DNA from: Phycomyces blakesleeanus NRRL 1555(-)
Lineage: Eukaryota; Mucoromycota; Mucoromycetes; Mucorales; Phycomycetaceae
Length of the DNA: 64,000 nt
Assembly: GCF_001638985.1 (NCBI RefSeq)
Contig: NW_017265153.1
Span: 803,776 to 867,775, forward strand
Direction of reading: 5' to 3'
The notes below the pieces were generated by a model, which did not search any database, was not told the origin of the DNA, and saw only the letters and a program-made list of their open reading frames with translations. Shown piece by piece: positions 1-10,810 of this stretch. Each line of letters begins with the position of its first letter. Positions within the stretch are counted from its first letter, which is position 1. Made by a program: the position numbers and the translations under genes.

Positions 1-572
1 CCAATATTTACATAACATTTCCCTCTCTCTTGATTCTTTTGGTCTATTGTATTTGGGTCAGTAACTAAGCTATGCTATAATCATATGTATATCATATATT
101 ACACTGTTTACTTTATTCCATTAATTTCTCGCACCTTGCTTTACCTGACCACCCTCTCTCCCCCATTTAATATCACACCTATATACTATAATATAAAATT
201 AATTAAATAAAGGGAATAAAGTTCATTTTTAAAAAAAGTCAAGTAATCAAATATTCTACGTGTGTGCGTTCGGTTGTTGGTTTTTATTACCTTTTATTAA
301 TAATATTATTTTGACTATAGACAACTTCTTGCATGAATTTAAGCAGACCTGCAAAAAAAAAAGTTGACCTTACAATATTTTGTAACACCAAAGGGTTAAA
401 ATAAAATTAAAGCCAAAAAAAAAAAAAAAAAAAAACGAGGTCTATGAATGAACCTGTTTCTTTAATCCCCGCCAATTCTCCCACTCTATCTGTCTACCTG
501 TCTTTACTTTCTTTCTTTCCCTCTTCTTCTTCTTTAATAATCAAGTAAATAAAACCCAAAATAAAACCCACA
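1..572. other. Intergenic, AT-rich, no gene seen
   Basis: No supported gene. The stretch holds poly(A) runs (about 415-435) and a pyrimidine-rich segment (about 485-535) before the first ATG at 573. It presumably contains the promoter of the ankyrin gene, but no specific element can be named. Confidence 0.5.
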
Positions 573-1538
573 ATGTCAGAAGCATCTATCAGTCAGTCAA
601 ATTTACTACTCTTCTTTGCTTTATTTATTTTTTCTTTAAAGCAAATAATTAATCAATTTTACATACGTATTTATTTATAATTCGTTGTATAAAAAATACA
701 CAACTTCTCCTACCACAGACAACCTTTTGCTCTCTCTATGCAGAAACGACCAAGAAGAAGAACTCGAACAACTTTTAGAAGAAAACGAAGATTGTGATGT
801 CAACCACGCAGATGGTGCCGGAAATACTGCTGCTCATTACGCGTAAGTTGTATTAACAATAGCTTTATTTTTATTTACAATGAAATGATATCATTATTAT
901 TATATATATATATATATATACATAGTCTCTGAGAAATTTCTAATGAGATGCTAATCACCCTTCTTTCTTATTTGGTTTATGTAGAGCAAAAGCAGGAGCT
1001 ATTGGATGCTTAGAAATATTAGTAAATCATGATGACATCAATCTCGACATCCAAAATCGCCTGGAGGGAGATACTCCTCTTCACAAGGCTGTTCTTTATC
1101 AGGTCCAAGACCACGAGATGGCAGTGGCCATGGTGGAGATTCTACTGATGGGAGGTGCTGACCCAAGGTAAACTAAATAAACCTATATATTTATTTTATT
1201 TTATTTTATATATATATTATATATATTTTATTAATATTTATAATGATGATGTAGATTGATGAACCGTAATAAGCTCACACCTGCAATGTTGGTCAATCAA
1301 AAATACAAAGATATCAAGGATATGCTGGAAGAGGCTACTGTATCCTATGGCATGGTAAATACCAAATATACCAAATATACCAAAAAAAAAACAATACATA
1401 TAATTGGATTTTATTATTTACTCTTTTTTTTTCATTTTATCATTTTGCTTTAAATATTAGGATGATTCTGATATTGCACAGGAGGATGACAGTGGTAGCG
1501 AAATCCCGGAAGGTGAAGAGGTTTCGGATAGCGATTAG
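573..1538 (+). CDS. Small ankyrin-repeat protein, 160 aa, 5 exons
   Basis: Exons are 573-595, 744-842, 985-1167, 1255-1354 and 1461-1538. They join in frame with GT-AG introns to give 160 residues. The protein starts MSEASISQNDQ and carries two to three ankyrin repeats: GNTAAHYA (about residues 33-40), GDTPLHKAV (about 64-72) and a degenerate third unit with LTPAMLV. The C-terminus is acidic (DDSDIAQEDDSG..). It resembles the short ankyrin proteins of yeasts such as YGL242C in size and layout; this is from memory. Ankyrin repeats mediate protein-protein contacts, so the partner is unknown and there is no catalytic domain. It lies 650 bp upstream of RPT2 on the same strand, and no functional link is implied. 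The ATG was chosen because exon 1 splices exactly in frame with the conserved second exon. Confidence 0.8.
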
Positions 1539-2189
1539 TCCGCTATAAACATAAGCACATAAGCACACATACACATACACATACACATACACATAAATGT
1601 ACACCTACGTATATAAGAGAAGAGTATATATATATATATATATGAATATGGTGTGTGTATGCGTCTAAATGTATGTATAAAGTGGGTGTGTCTATGTGTG
1701 TGTGTATAGATTTATATGTAAATGTAGGTGTATATGTGAATACACACAATACACACATATACTTTGCATTACATTACATTACATTACATAGCATATCATT
1801 ACATTGCATTACAGATATATATCTATATATCTATACTTGCATATTTGTGTGAATATTCTATTTGTACATCAGAATAAGCTAAAAATTAAACTAAATTGAC
1901 ATCTTCATTTTGCTTTAACACCAAGAGAAAATTATCAATTGTAATGATCATTTAAAGATAAAAACAGAGGAGAGCTGGTATAGAATTGGACTATGGTAGG
2001 GAAACAAAAAGAAAAGAAGGGCAACCACTAAAGAAAGAAAGAAAGAATGAGAGATAGATAGATAGATAGATAGAGCAGTCACTCGCTTTGTAATATAGAT
2101 ATTCTACTACAAAGAACGCTTATAGATTACGTCAACTTTTTTTTTTAGAAAAAAAAAAGAAGAATATATTTGTTCTTCTTTGACGCATC
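1539..2189. other. Intergenic with CA/TA and GATA microsatellites
   Basis: This stretch holds (AC)n-like repeats around 1565-1595, a TA run around 1625-1642, TTACA repeats around 1765-1800 and a (GATA)n tract around 2053-2072. Apparent open frames here are translated microsatellite and are not genes. It should contain the RPT2 promoter and 5'UTR. Confidence 0.5.
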
Positions 2190-4177
2190 ATGGTAATATA
2201 TTGAACTTCATTTATGCATTTCATCATCTAACATTCAACGCCATTTTTTTTATCTACATCTACATCTACATCCACATTCGCGCCTACGTCTCTATCTCTA
2301 TCTCTTTCTATTACTTTTACTTTTACTGTTATTGATGGTCATTTGTTCATTTGTTCGCCTTGTTCGCCTTGTTCGACTTATTCACTTAGGGAAACGCACA
2401 ATCAAACCTGCCTCGTGGTAACGACAAAAAGCAGGATAAAAAACAAGAAAAGAAAAAGTGGGAGCCACCTGTGCCTACTCGTGTTGGCAAGAAAAAGAAG
2501 AGAGGACCTGATACAATTGCCAAATTACCACCAGGTAAAATGATAGCTATATAATTATATAAATATGCATTGTTGTATAATATATTCCAGCTTAAACTCT
2601 CTCTCTTTTTCTCTCTCTTTTTTTTCGCTTCAAGTGTTTCCTACTACACGATGCCGTTTAAAGATGTTGAAGATGGAACGCATCAAGGATTATCTTTTGT
2701 TGGAAGAAGAATTTGTTCAGAATCAGGAACAGTTGAAACCTCAGGAAGGCCGAGATGAAGAGGAACGGACACGTGTAGATGACTTGCGTGGTTCGCCTAT
2801 GGGAGTCGGCTCACTTGAGGAAATCATCGATGATGACCACGTCATCGTATCTTCGTCTACTGGCCCAGAGTACTATGTGTCTGTCATGAGTTTTGTTGAC
2901 AAGGACCTGCTTGAGCCAGGATGTAGTGTATTACTGCACCACAAGACCATGTCGGTAGTTGGTGTGTTGGCCGACGATGCTGACCCCATGGTCAGCGTAA
3001 TGAAACTTGAAAAGGCACCGACCGAATCATATGCCGATATCGGTGGTCTTGAACAGCAAATCCAAGAAATCAAGGTAACCCCCCCCCCTTTTTTTTTTAT
3101 TTATTATTATTATTAAAAGAGGAAATACGGATAAAAATAAAACTAGAAAGGGAAAGCGTGGAGAGAAGAGATAAAGAAAGGTGAAAGGAAAGGAAAGGGA
3201 AAAAAGGGGGAGTTTAAGTAAAAACAAACAAACAAACAAACAAACAAACAAGCAAGCAAGCAAGCATGTTATAGATAGATATTTAGATACATTTTGCTCA
3301 TTTTGTTTTTCTTACATAAAAATAAACTGTACAGGAAGCTGTGGAATTGCCTTTGACCCACCCAGAACTCTATGAAGAAATGGGTATCAAACCACCAAAG
3401 GGCGTCATTCTTTATGGTGTTCCTGGTACTGGCAAAACATTGCTTGCAAAGGCGGTTGCCAACCAGACCAGTGCAACCTTCTTGCGCATCGTTGGTTCTG
3501 AACTGATCCAAAAGTACCTCGGTGACGGCCCAAAGCTGGTGCGCGAGTTATTTCGTGTAGCCGAAGAGAATGCACCTTCGATTGTGTTTATCGATGAGAT
3601 TGACGCAATCGGAACCAAGCGTTACGATTCTACGTCGGGCGGTGAGCGTGAGATCCAGCGTACGATGCTTGAGTTGCTCAACCAGCTCGATGGATTCGAT
3701 TCACGCGGAGACGTCAAGGTTATCATGGCAACCAACAAAATCGATAGCCTTGATCCGGCCCTGATCCGACCTGGCCGAATTGATCGTAAGATCGAGTTTC
3801 CCTTGCCAGATGTCAAGACAAAGCGACGCATTTTTGGTATCCACACTTCTCGCATGACTTTATCCGAAGATGTTGACCTGGAAGAGTTTGTGATGTCTAA
3901 AGATGATTTATCTGGTGCTGACATCAAGGTAATGGTTTTTTTATTTTATTTTATTTTATTTTATTTTATTTTATTTTATTTTATATATTATGCTGGACTT
4001 TAATTAAACGTTTAAATGTATTTTTATTGTGTGTTTCTGTAGGCCATTTGTACCGAGGCAGGTCTTCTTGCGTTACGCGAAAGAAGAATGAAGGTTGTTG
4101 CAGAGGATCTTAGAAAGGCACGCGAAAAAGTGCTTTATAGAAAGAGTGAGGGTACGCCCGAGGGTCTTTACCTTTGA
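2190..4177 (+). CDS. RPT2: 26S proteasome regulatory subunit 4 (AAA ATPase Rpt2), 438 aa
   Basis: Exons are 2190-2192, 2390-2534, 2635-3074, 3335-3928 and 4043-4177, total 1317 nt. The first coding exon is only the ATG; splicing gives [12 protein letters not shown], the Gly2 context used for N-myristoylation of Rpt2. Then come the basic N-terminus ([15 protein letters not shown]), a coiled coil ending at [13 protein letters not shown], the OB fold, and the AAA domain. The Walker A is GVPGTGKT (about 224-231), Walker B is [10 protein letters not shown] (about 279-288), and an arginine-finger region [14 protein letters not shown] is present. The protein ends in LYL, the HbYX-type tail that docks into the 20S alpha ring. 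Length matches the family (about 440). In the 19S base this subunit unfolds substrate and helps open the 20S gate. Walker A has Val where animal homologues have Pro. Identity is essentially certain. Confidence 0.97.
3940..3983. repeat. (TTTTA)n microsatellite in RPT2 intron 4
   Basis: A pentanucleotide TTTTA tract lies just inside the donor of the last RPT2 intron (intron 3929-4042). It is intronic and does not disturb coding. Confidence 0.8.
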
Positions 4178-4899
4178 AAAGAAAGACTATTTCTTGGTTT
4201 CTTTCACATTACCACAATCACTATTTTATATATTATATATTAAATATTAATGATAAAAAAAAATTATATATATACATTATACATATATTTTAAAAGTTTT
4301 CGTGTGCGTGTATACTATTTTCATTTTCATTTATAATATAATTATATCAAAGTAAGAAAATATTCAGATCTTATTAAAGCACGCCCTTTGTAACAAGGTG
4401 GGTGGCCAGGCGTGTTACGTCATATCTCGGTTCACAAAAAGCGAACAGAGGGTAGTCGTATGGCAGCCGGAAGATATCATCATTATTTCCAAAACTTGGA
4501 AGGATCAAAGAACCATCAAATGGATATTCCCGGAGTTAAAGAAGGCTTTATGTTTAGAGCCAGACTTGTGGTATTATTCCATTAAATTATATAATATTTG
4601 TTTTTAGAAGCCAATAATTTTATTTATACAGTGGGGGAAGGGCAAACGTTTTAATTCTTTTAAAATCCCGTTCATGAAGTTTATACTTCTCTACCAACAA
4701 ACCCACCACATCCTGTGTCAAGAGCCTATATTAATGATAATACTTTCTGTCAGAAAAGATCATACTGGGAAGGTGTACCAATTTTAATAAATAGACTCCA
4801 TATCTATATGTCTCTTCTCTGCTTTTTTAAATTATTACACAGTAATTTACCAAAGCCAGTTTTATTTACTTACATACTTCATTCAAAAAAGCTCAAAGT
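4178..4899. other. Intergenic / left flank of Fanzor relic
   Basis: After the RPT2 stop the sequence is AT-rich. Short open frames at 4398-4607 and 4715-4996 have no recognisable domain. They may be the eroded 5' part of the Fanzor-like element that becomes recognisable from about 5 kb. No terminal inverted repeat or target-site duplication could be defined by eye. Confidence 0.4.
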
Positions 4900-7330
4900 A
4901 AGCATTTTGAAGATGGAAAGGAAAGAAATAATATGGAAATACCTTCCTTCTAAAAGGAGCCCAATAAAAAGAAGAAGAAAAAGGCAAGATAAGTAGCAAT
5001 TATTAACTAACTTGTCTAGTACTAACCACAAAACTAATTATGCAATAAACACCACGATCTCTGCCCCACAAACAACGCCTGGCACCTCGAACGGGTATCA
5101 CGAAGCCTTTCAAGAAGACTCGGATGATGACTTTCAGCCTGATCTTACTGTTAGAAAGAGGACAATTGCGTTTTATTACAATATACTTTTAATGCATGAC
5201 CAATCTAACACTAAAAAAAACATAAGGCAGAGAAAATACTTAAAATGAAGGCTCTCAAACAAAGATTTGCTCTTACTAAAGATATGTTTGTAAACGAACT
5301 GGCAGCATGCATTGAATTTGACTTCGAAACTTTGTCAACAAGGGTTTTTTTGCTGAAGTTTTCTTGAGCCTTGATATTAAACAAGTACATGATGGTAGCC
5401 AGTCTGAAGAATTCAAATTTGAAAAATGCAACAACAGCATATAAACAATTGATTGCTAAACACAAAGAATCTTATTTTAAACATGCCAGATATATACCAC
5501 CACATTTACCATATACACAACACATAACTTTATAAGAATGTGCTAAAATTCAAACCACCTACTAAAACAATATCAAAGGCAATTCTGGTAATATATTACG
5601 TACGATATTGAACACATTGCTTAGAAAAGAGGACACGCTGAATAATATCTGCAAGAGAATGAAAGCCGAAAGGTCTACTGAAGAAGCTATAAAATAAGCT
5701 GGTCGTAAAGAGGTTCTTAACCCTTATATTCAAGCGAATTTTGATGTTCCGAATAAAAACGTATCTGAAGATGGTGTCTTGAACCAGAAATCAAGATCAT
5801 ATATACGAGCTTTGCTTCCCTTTACGAGCGACATTCTATTCCGGCATATAGCACATTATATAGCAAGATTGTAAATCATCGTGTTCTCAAAAACAAAAAG
5901 CCTGTAAAGAGCGAAATTGAAACATGGGATCCAGTGGTTGAATTGAAGAAAAGAAGCCTTTAAAGATCAAGGTATAAATTAGTTCGTTCACTTTAATGGA
6001 ACTATTGAAAATGGCGGCATTGGTGCTTCTATCCTTGAACCGAATATTGCTACTACTAGAAAAAACGCTTCAGCTGATGATGACTCTAAAATTGCAACCA
6101 AAAGGCATAACTAAAAAAAATGATGACACGAAATACATTGAAGCGATAGCACGAGCGGGATTAGCAAATACGATTGACAAATGAGTTTTTAGTTGATCCT
6201 GGGCGACGGGACATTTTATACTACATTAAAGAAACCAGCATGGCCCAACAAAAAGAATTGCTTATTTTTTTTAGGAAAAATAGCAGATCAAAAGGGTCAA
6301 GAAACTTCAAAAATTTGCGAAAAGCAACAATGCCCTTTATGATAAAAAAATACAGAAATGATTCTTTCGAAGTCTCGATCATCTACTGTAAATGTAGAGA
6401 AGTTTGTAAAGCATATAAAAACAAGAGCTTCTGTGGGAAAATTGTTATGGCAATACCAAGGAAATGAGATCCAAAAGTCTAAAGAGGTATATTTCCCTGA
6501 TTTTTTGTTTGACTTTTGTGTGGATGAGAGGAATAACTTATATTTTGGGCACCTATACGTCACAATAATTCGCGACAACGCTACTTCTCCTGAGAGCTTC
6601 ACATAGTCTCGGCTATATACTACTTACATACGATTAATGCTTTGACAGAAACATGTCTCAGAACGATTGTATAATGCAGTCAAGGCTAAAGTGCTTGTAC
6701 TTGCAGATAAGATGTTCACAAGTGAACAAACCAGCTGTTAGAAAAACTGCATGTCCTACCAAACTCAAGTTGGAATTGTCTAGCAAAGTTTATTACGATT
6801 AAAATAACAATACATTGATTAGACACTTCAAGAAAAAGTTTGGTCATGGCACCATTTTGATGTTAGGGAATTGGTCGGTCCAAAATACAAAAAATTTATG
6901 AGCCAACAAGGAACAAGGGCTTAATTCGTATACTGAAGAAGAATTGGATTACAGTATATCTTATTGACGAATTCAAAGCATCTTCAAAATTTCCAAATTG
7001 TGAGGAGGATTTAGAAACGTTTGAGACGATAATCAATCCTTGCCCTTACAATAGAGGTGATATGCCAACAGTGAAGTGTCACGGACTATTGGGGTATATG
7101 ATAACTCTACTTTTAATTAAAAACCGAATTTGTAAAATGATAATAGCTACTTTCTGGCTTATTAGGTGTAAAAACTCCAAATGTCTTGCTAAAGAATCTA
7201 AAAGAAAATCATGGAACAGGGATCTAGCTGCAGTATTAAACTTTCGAAAGATATTGATCAACTTAAGGAACACAACCAAACACCCAGATATTTTTTTCCA
7301 AAAAACCAGAATATAAGAAAAAAAAAAGAC
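4900..7330 (+). pseudogene. Decayed Fanzor-like (eukaryotic TnpB-type RuvC nuclease) gene
   Basis: Fragments in all three + frames, broken by stops and frameshifts, follow the order of a Fanzor protein. In order: a helical N-terminal segment beginning KQRFALTKDMFVNELAACI (about 5253-5310); a basic middle part (5640-5970); RuvC-I VDPGRRDILYYI with Asp codon 6195-6197; GNWSVQNTKN (6866-6895); VYLIDEFKASSKFPNC (6954-7001); a CHGLL block (about 7077-7091); RCKNSKC (about 7167-7187); and RuvC-III WNRDLAAVLNF with Asp codon 7221-7223. CxxC and RCKxxxC are the zinc-finger halves seen in TnpB and Fanzor. Here the first Cys of the first pair reads Phe (KFPNC). Fanzors are RNA-guided DNA nucleases carried by eukaryotic transposons and viruses. 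This copy cannot encode one protein. The family call rests on motif order from memory; no search was possible. Confidence 0.7.
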
Positions 7331-8032
7331 TAGAAACTTTCCGCCCTGGTTATTGCCAAGGCAATTTAATGCAGGTAGCTCATATACATGCTTTAGCTGA
7401 ATGAATGGGTTTTTAAGGCGGTAAGAAAATAGAGTTTTTGTTAATTTGAATGAATTTTCATCGGACGTTTAAATACATCAAGGCTTTTGCGCTTTCAGTA
7501 TTACAGCACTAAAAGAGAGAGAGAAAAAACAATGTCGACGTTTCAAAAATAAGTTAAATTAGAGCAAATTCTATCAGGGAAAAGGTCTTGCCAAGGCCGA
7601 AACTATTGAGGAAAAAATAAGAGCAAAAATACAATTTTTATTATTAGCTTCGTAAATATTTTGCTTTTTCGTTTTAACAGGAAAATAAAAATTAAACTTG
7701 GCTTATAAGAAAAAGAGAGGCATTTTTATATATAAATAAATAAATAATTAAATAATTAAATAATTAAATAATTAAATAATTAAATAATTAAATAATTAAA
7801 TAAATATATATATATTTATTAACACCATTCTTGGTTTAAATATCCGCTATTTCACCTTATACTCTTCTTCTTCCTCTTCCTCTTCTTCTTCTTATTTCCA
7901 TATATATATTATTTATCTAAAAAGACTATTAAAATCATTAATATTAATATTGATATTAATATATTAAATATATTAATAAAGATATATATATATATATACA
8001 TTTAATAGTAATAATAATAAAAATCATTCAAT
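7331..8032. other. Right flank of Fanzor relic and repeat-rich spacer
   Basis: No gene is seen. The 14-bp near-palindrome ATTGCCAAGGCAAT lies at 7352-7365, and TTGCCAAGGC recurs at 7588-7597. An AATTAAAT-period tract covers about 7741-7803. TVP38 begins at 8033. Confidence 0.5.
7741..7803. repeat. AATTAAAT 8-bp tandem repeat
   Basis: About seven to eight near-perfect copies of an 8-bp unit, flanked on both sides by TAAA repeats, lie between the Fanzor relic and TVP38. Confidence 0.85.
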
Positions 8033-8561
8033 ATGAAACTTCGTACTCGACTGATAGTTGCCGTGGCCAGTATTAGCTTTCTAGGCTTAGTGGCAATTTT
8101 CGGCCTATACAGAGAATCGATCATGACAGGCAAGCAAACAGCTAAGCAAGCAAGCAAGCAAGCAAGCAAGCAGACAAATAAAAAACAGAATTCAAATAAA
8201 CACACACACACACATACATACATACATACATACATACATAAATATATATAAGAACAATATAACAGAATATAGAATCCGACAGTTTGGATAATGTCACTCA
8301 TCATTCCATTTGTTCATTTGTTCATTTGTTCATTTATTAGTCATTCAGCATGGTGCAATCAAATTGCGCATCACACCATACAGTTCACTCTTGGCTGTTC
8401 TGTTGATCGTTATTGTGTCTATCCCACCTATGATTGGATTTGTGTCCTCAGTTACTTTAACTGGTTTTGTCTACGGTTTTCCCGGGGGCATTATACCGGC
8501 CACCACTGGTAATATATATATAGCGATATAAAGAGTAATAGAGAGAGCATTTTACTAAATC

Positions 8562-8599
<38 letters not shown>

Positions 8600-9624
8600 C
8601 TCAGCTTTTATTTTATTATAAAATGTATGGTATATAATCTAATTAAATTATTTCTTATATTTTCAAGGTGCCATGATTGGGTCCTCACTTGCTTTTTGGC
8701 AAGTAAATACATATGTCTTGTGTAAAGGAAACAATATACATGTTTTATGCATATGCATTTAAATATATCAAGATATATATAAATACTAAATTTTTTCTTT
8801 AAAATTAATTAATCGTATTTTACTTTACTTTATTTTATTTTATCTTATAGGATTATTCGCCGATACCCGCTTGCTCGTTTTGTGCATCTTTCTCCTGCCA
8901 AGCAAGCTACCTACAAAGCACTCGAGGAAGCAATTGAGCAAGGTGGATTAAGGGTAAATTATTCATCTATTTGGTGTTTCAAAATATATGGCCAGAAAGA
9001 AAAGAAGCCTTTTTTTTAAAAAAAAAATATGTACACCTTTCATGTTATACACTTTAATCTATTGTTTGTTTGTTTGTTTGTTTGTTTGTTTTTATCATTA
9101 TCATTATTGGATTTATTCCCATGCTTTCTTTTTCATTCTTCTTTTTGCCTTTAAACGTTCATTTCACTCAATGATATGCCTTTGTTGTATAGATAATGAT
9201 ACTACTTCGTTTGTGTCCTCTTCCTTGGCCATTAGTAACCTTGCTGTTTTCCATGATTCCAAACTCTCGGTGGTCAGATTTCCTGATTGCTACTGGGGTC
9301 GGCATGATCAAGGTTACGCTTGAGGTGTGGATTGGCTCCCAATTGGCCAACCTATCCGATCCAAACCTTCCGCCATCTGCACATCGGGTAGCACTGGGCA
9401 TGATGTGCGGCGGGTTTGTATTATTGCTCGCAATTGGCTTCTGGCTCTATCGTCTGACGATGGCTAAAGTGCGGCAATTAGCAGACAGAGAAATACCCGA
9501 GAATATAAACGAAACACAACAGCTATTGATCTACAAACAGCCTGATCTCGAAGCTCTCGAAACCCTCGAAACCCTTGGCTCACCCTTGTACAAAAACGAT
9601 ACCAAGATTCAATTGAACTCATAA
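8033..9624 (+). CDS. TVP38: TVP38/TMEM64-family membrane protein, 276 aa
   Basis: Exons are 8033-8129, 8341-8508, 8668-8698, 8851-8953 and 9193-9624 (831 nt). Introns 1 and 3 need GC-AG splicing (donors ACAG|GCAAGC and TTTTG|GCAAGT); with them the frame closes exactly and family motifs are restored. Motifs include PPMIGF, GFVYGFPGGIIPA, GSSLAFWIIRRYP, LLRLCPLPWPLV and IGSQLANLSDP, which are signatures of the VTT/SNARE-associated domain shared with TMEM41B and VMP1. Several hydrophobic spans fit a multipass Golgi or ER protein; family members are linked to membrane traffic and, in TMEM41B and VMP1, lipid scrambling. The C-terminal tail is polar and repeats a LETLETL-like pattern. At 276 residues it is shorter than yeast Tvp38. 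Intron 1 carries AAGC and CATA microsatellites. Confidence 0.85.
8137..8241. repeat. AAGC, CA and CATA microsatellites in TVP38 intron 1
   Basis: The first intron of TVP38 consists largely of an AAGC tract (about 8142-8170), a CA run (about 8200-8212) and a CATA tract (about 8213-8241). Confidence 0.85.
8565..8595. repeat. (ATT)n microsatellite in TVP38 intron 2
   Basis: A trinucleotide ATT run lies in the intron between exons 2 and 3 of TVP38. Confidence 0.85.
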
Positions 9625-9941
9625 AAAAAACAAGAAAATCCAAAAAAACAAAAACTTATATCTACATTTATCTATCTATATAATTATAGCCCTTATGAAT
9701 ATAAACCATAACCTCAACAACGACAGTACCAATAGTAATACTTAATACTTAATGATAAAAAAATAATAAAAATAAAAGCAGTCTTTATTTGATATGGACA
9801 AGAAATAATTAAAAGAAAAGTGAGGTAGAAAACGCAAAAGCAGATATGATTTCTTACTTTGCATATTTTACATTTTTCATTTGATACACTACTTTCCTGA
9901 AGAAGAGGTAGCTTAAGATTAGATTTGATGATTTATTTCAT

Positions 9942-9989
<48 letters not shown>

Positions 9990-10374
9990 AGAGTACACTG
10001 CTTGTAAATATTAGTGTGGAGCAATTGATATTAAAACAAGACAGGGAGTAGGGTAAGGTAGGGTAGAATACAGTTAAAAAGCGTATGGTGGCGTAGGAAA
10101 TGAATAATAATAATAATAGTAGTAATAATAATGATAATCTAAAAGACGATTAAAAACCATATTTAGAAACCAAACCAATTGATTTATGTACAAAATTTAA
10201 TGAATTTAATATACACGTATATTTATGGGTTTAATATTCATAGCCTATTTTTTCTTACTTACCTCAATCATGGTTCTGGCAATAAAATCGTAGGAAACTC
10301 TTGCTTACATTTCTTGCAAACACACTATGACATTATTAAGGATTTTATTAGAAGAAAACAACAGACTTTCTAAA
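9625..10374. other. Convergent intergenic region with TAAA repeat
   Basis: This lies between the 3' ends of TVP38 (+) and the small - strand gene. It holds a clean TAAA tetranucleotide tract (9944-9990) and an AAT-rich run near 10102-10135. No gene is supported. Confidence 0.5.
9944..9990. repeat. (TAAA)n microsatellite
   Basis: About twelve tandem TAAA units in the 3' convergent spacer. Confidence 0.9.
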
Positions 10375-10557
10375 TTACTCCATTACCACTCTTTTCCCTC
10401 GATAACCACATAAATAGGGAAGAACGAGAATAGCAAACAATAGGGTTCCGTTAGTGTAGTGCATCCTTAGTTCATGCAGTCCACCATCTACACATGTTGG
10501 TCCAAGCGATTCTTGAATGCGATACCGTTCTCGAATAAATTCTGGGACGTTTTCCAT
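10375..10557 (-). CDS. Small single-pass membrane protein, 60 aa, possibly BRI3-like
   Basis: A single-exon frame encodes 60 residues from an ATG at 10557. The pattern is a polar N-terminus, then CVDGGLHELRMHYT, then one hydrophobic span NGTLLFAILVLPYLCGY, then a short basic tail. The GGLHELR..YT..TLL.AI..P arrangement recalls the small BRI3/DUF2367 membrane proteins of fungi and animals, but the usual C-terminal cysteine pairs are absent and the frame ends at VVME. It could be a truncated member or an unrelated small protein. It follows the MATE gene on the same strand, about 250 bp downstream. Confidence 0.4.
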   Translation of the reverse strand: MENVPEFIRERYRIQESLGPTCVDGGLHELRMHYTNGTLLFAILVLPYLCGYRGKRVVME

Positions 10558-10810
10558 AGTAAAATGAATAAAGACAAAGATATATTTTATGTGAAAAAAG
10601 AATAAGAAGAAGAAGTAAAAGAGAATATTTTTATTTATTTATTGATAAAACACTATTAGTATGATGGTTAAATGATTGAGTTTGAATCACATTTTTATAT
10701 TATATATAGATATTGTATATATGTTTGTGCTTATAAGAGTGTAATTGTAATTGTGAATGTAATTGTGAAATTTGTGTATATGAATGCATGAACAAAGTCA
10801 CATAATTGAT

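Noticed and set aside
1543..1852. Open frames on both strands rich in Cys, Val and Thr
   Set aside because: Translations of CA/TG and TA microsatellites between two genes; no protein-like composition.
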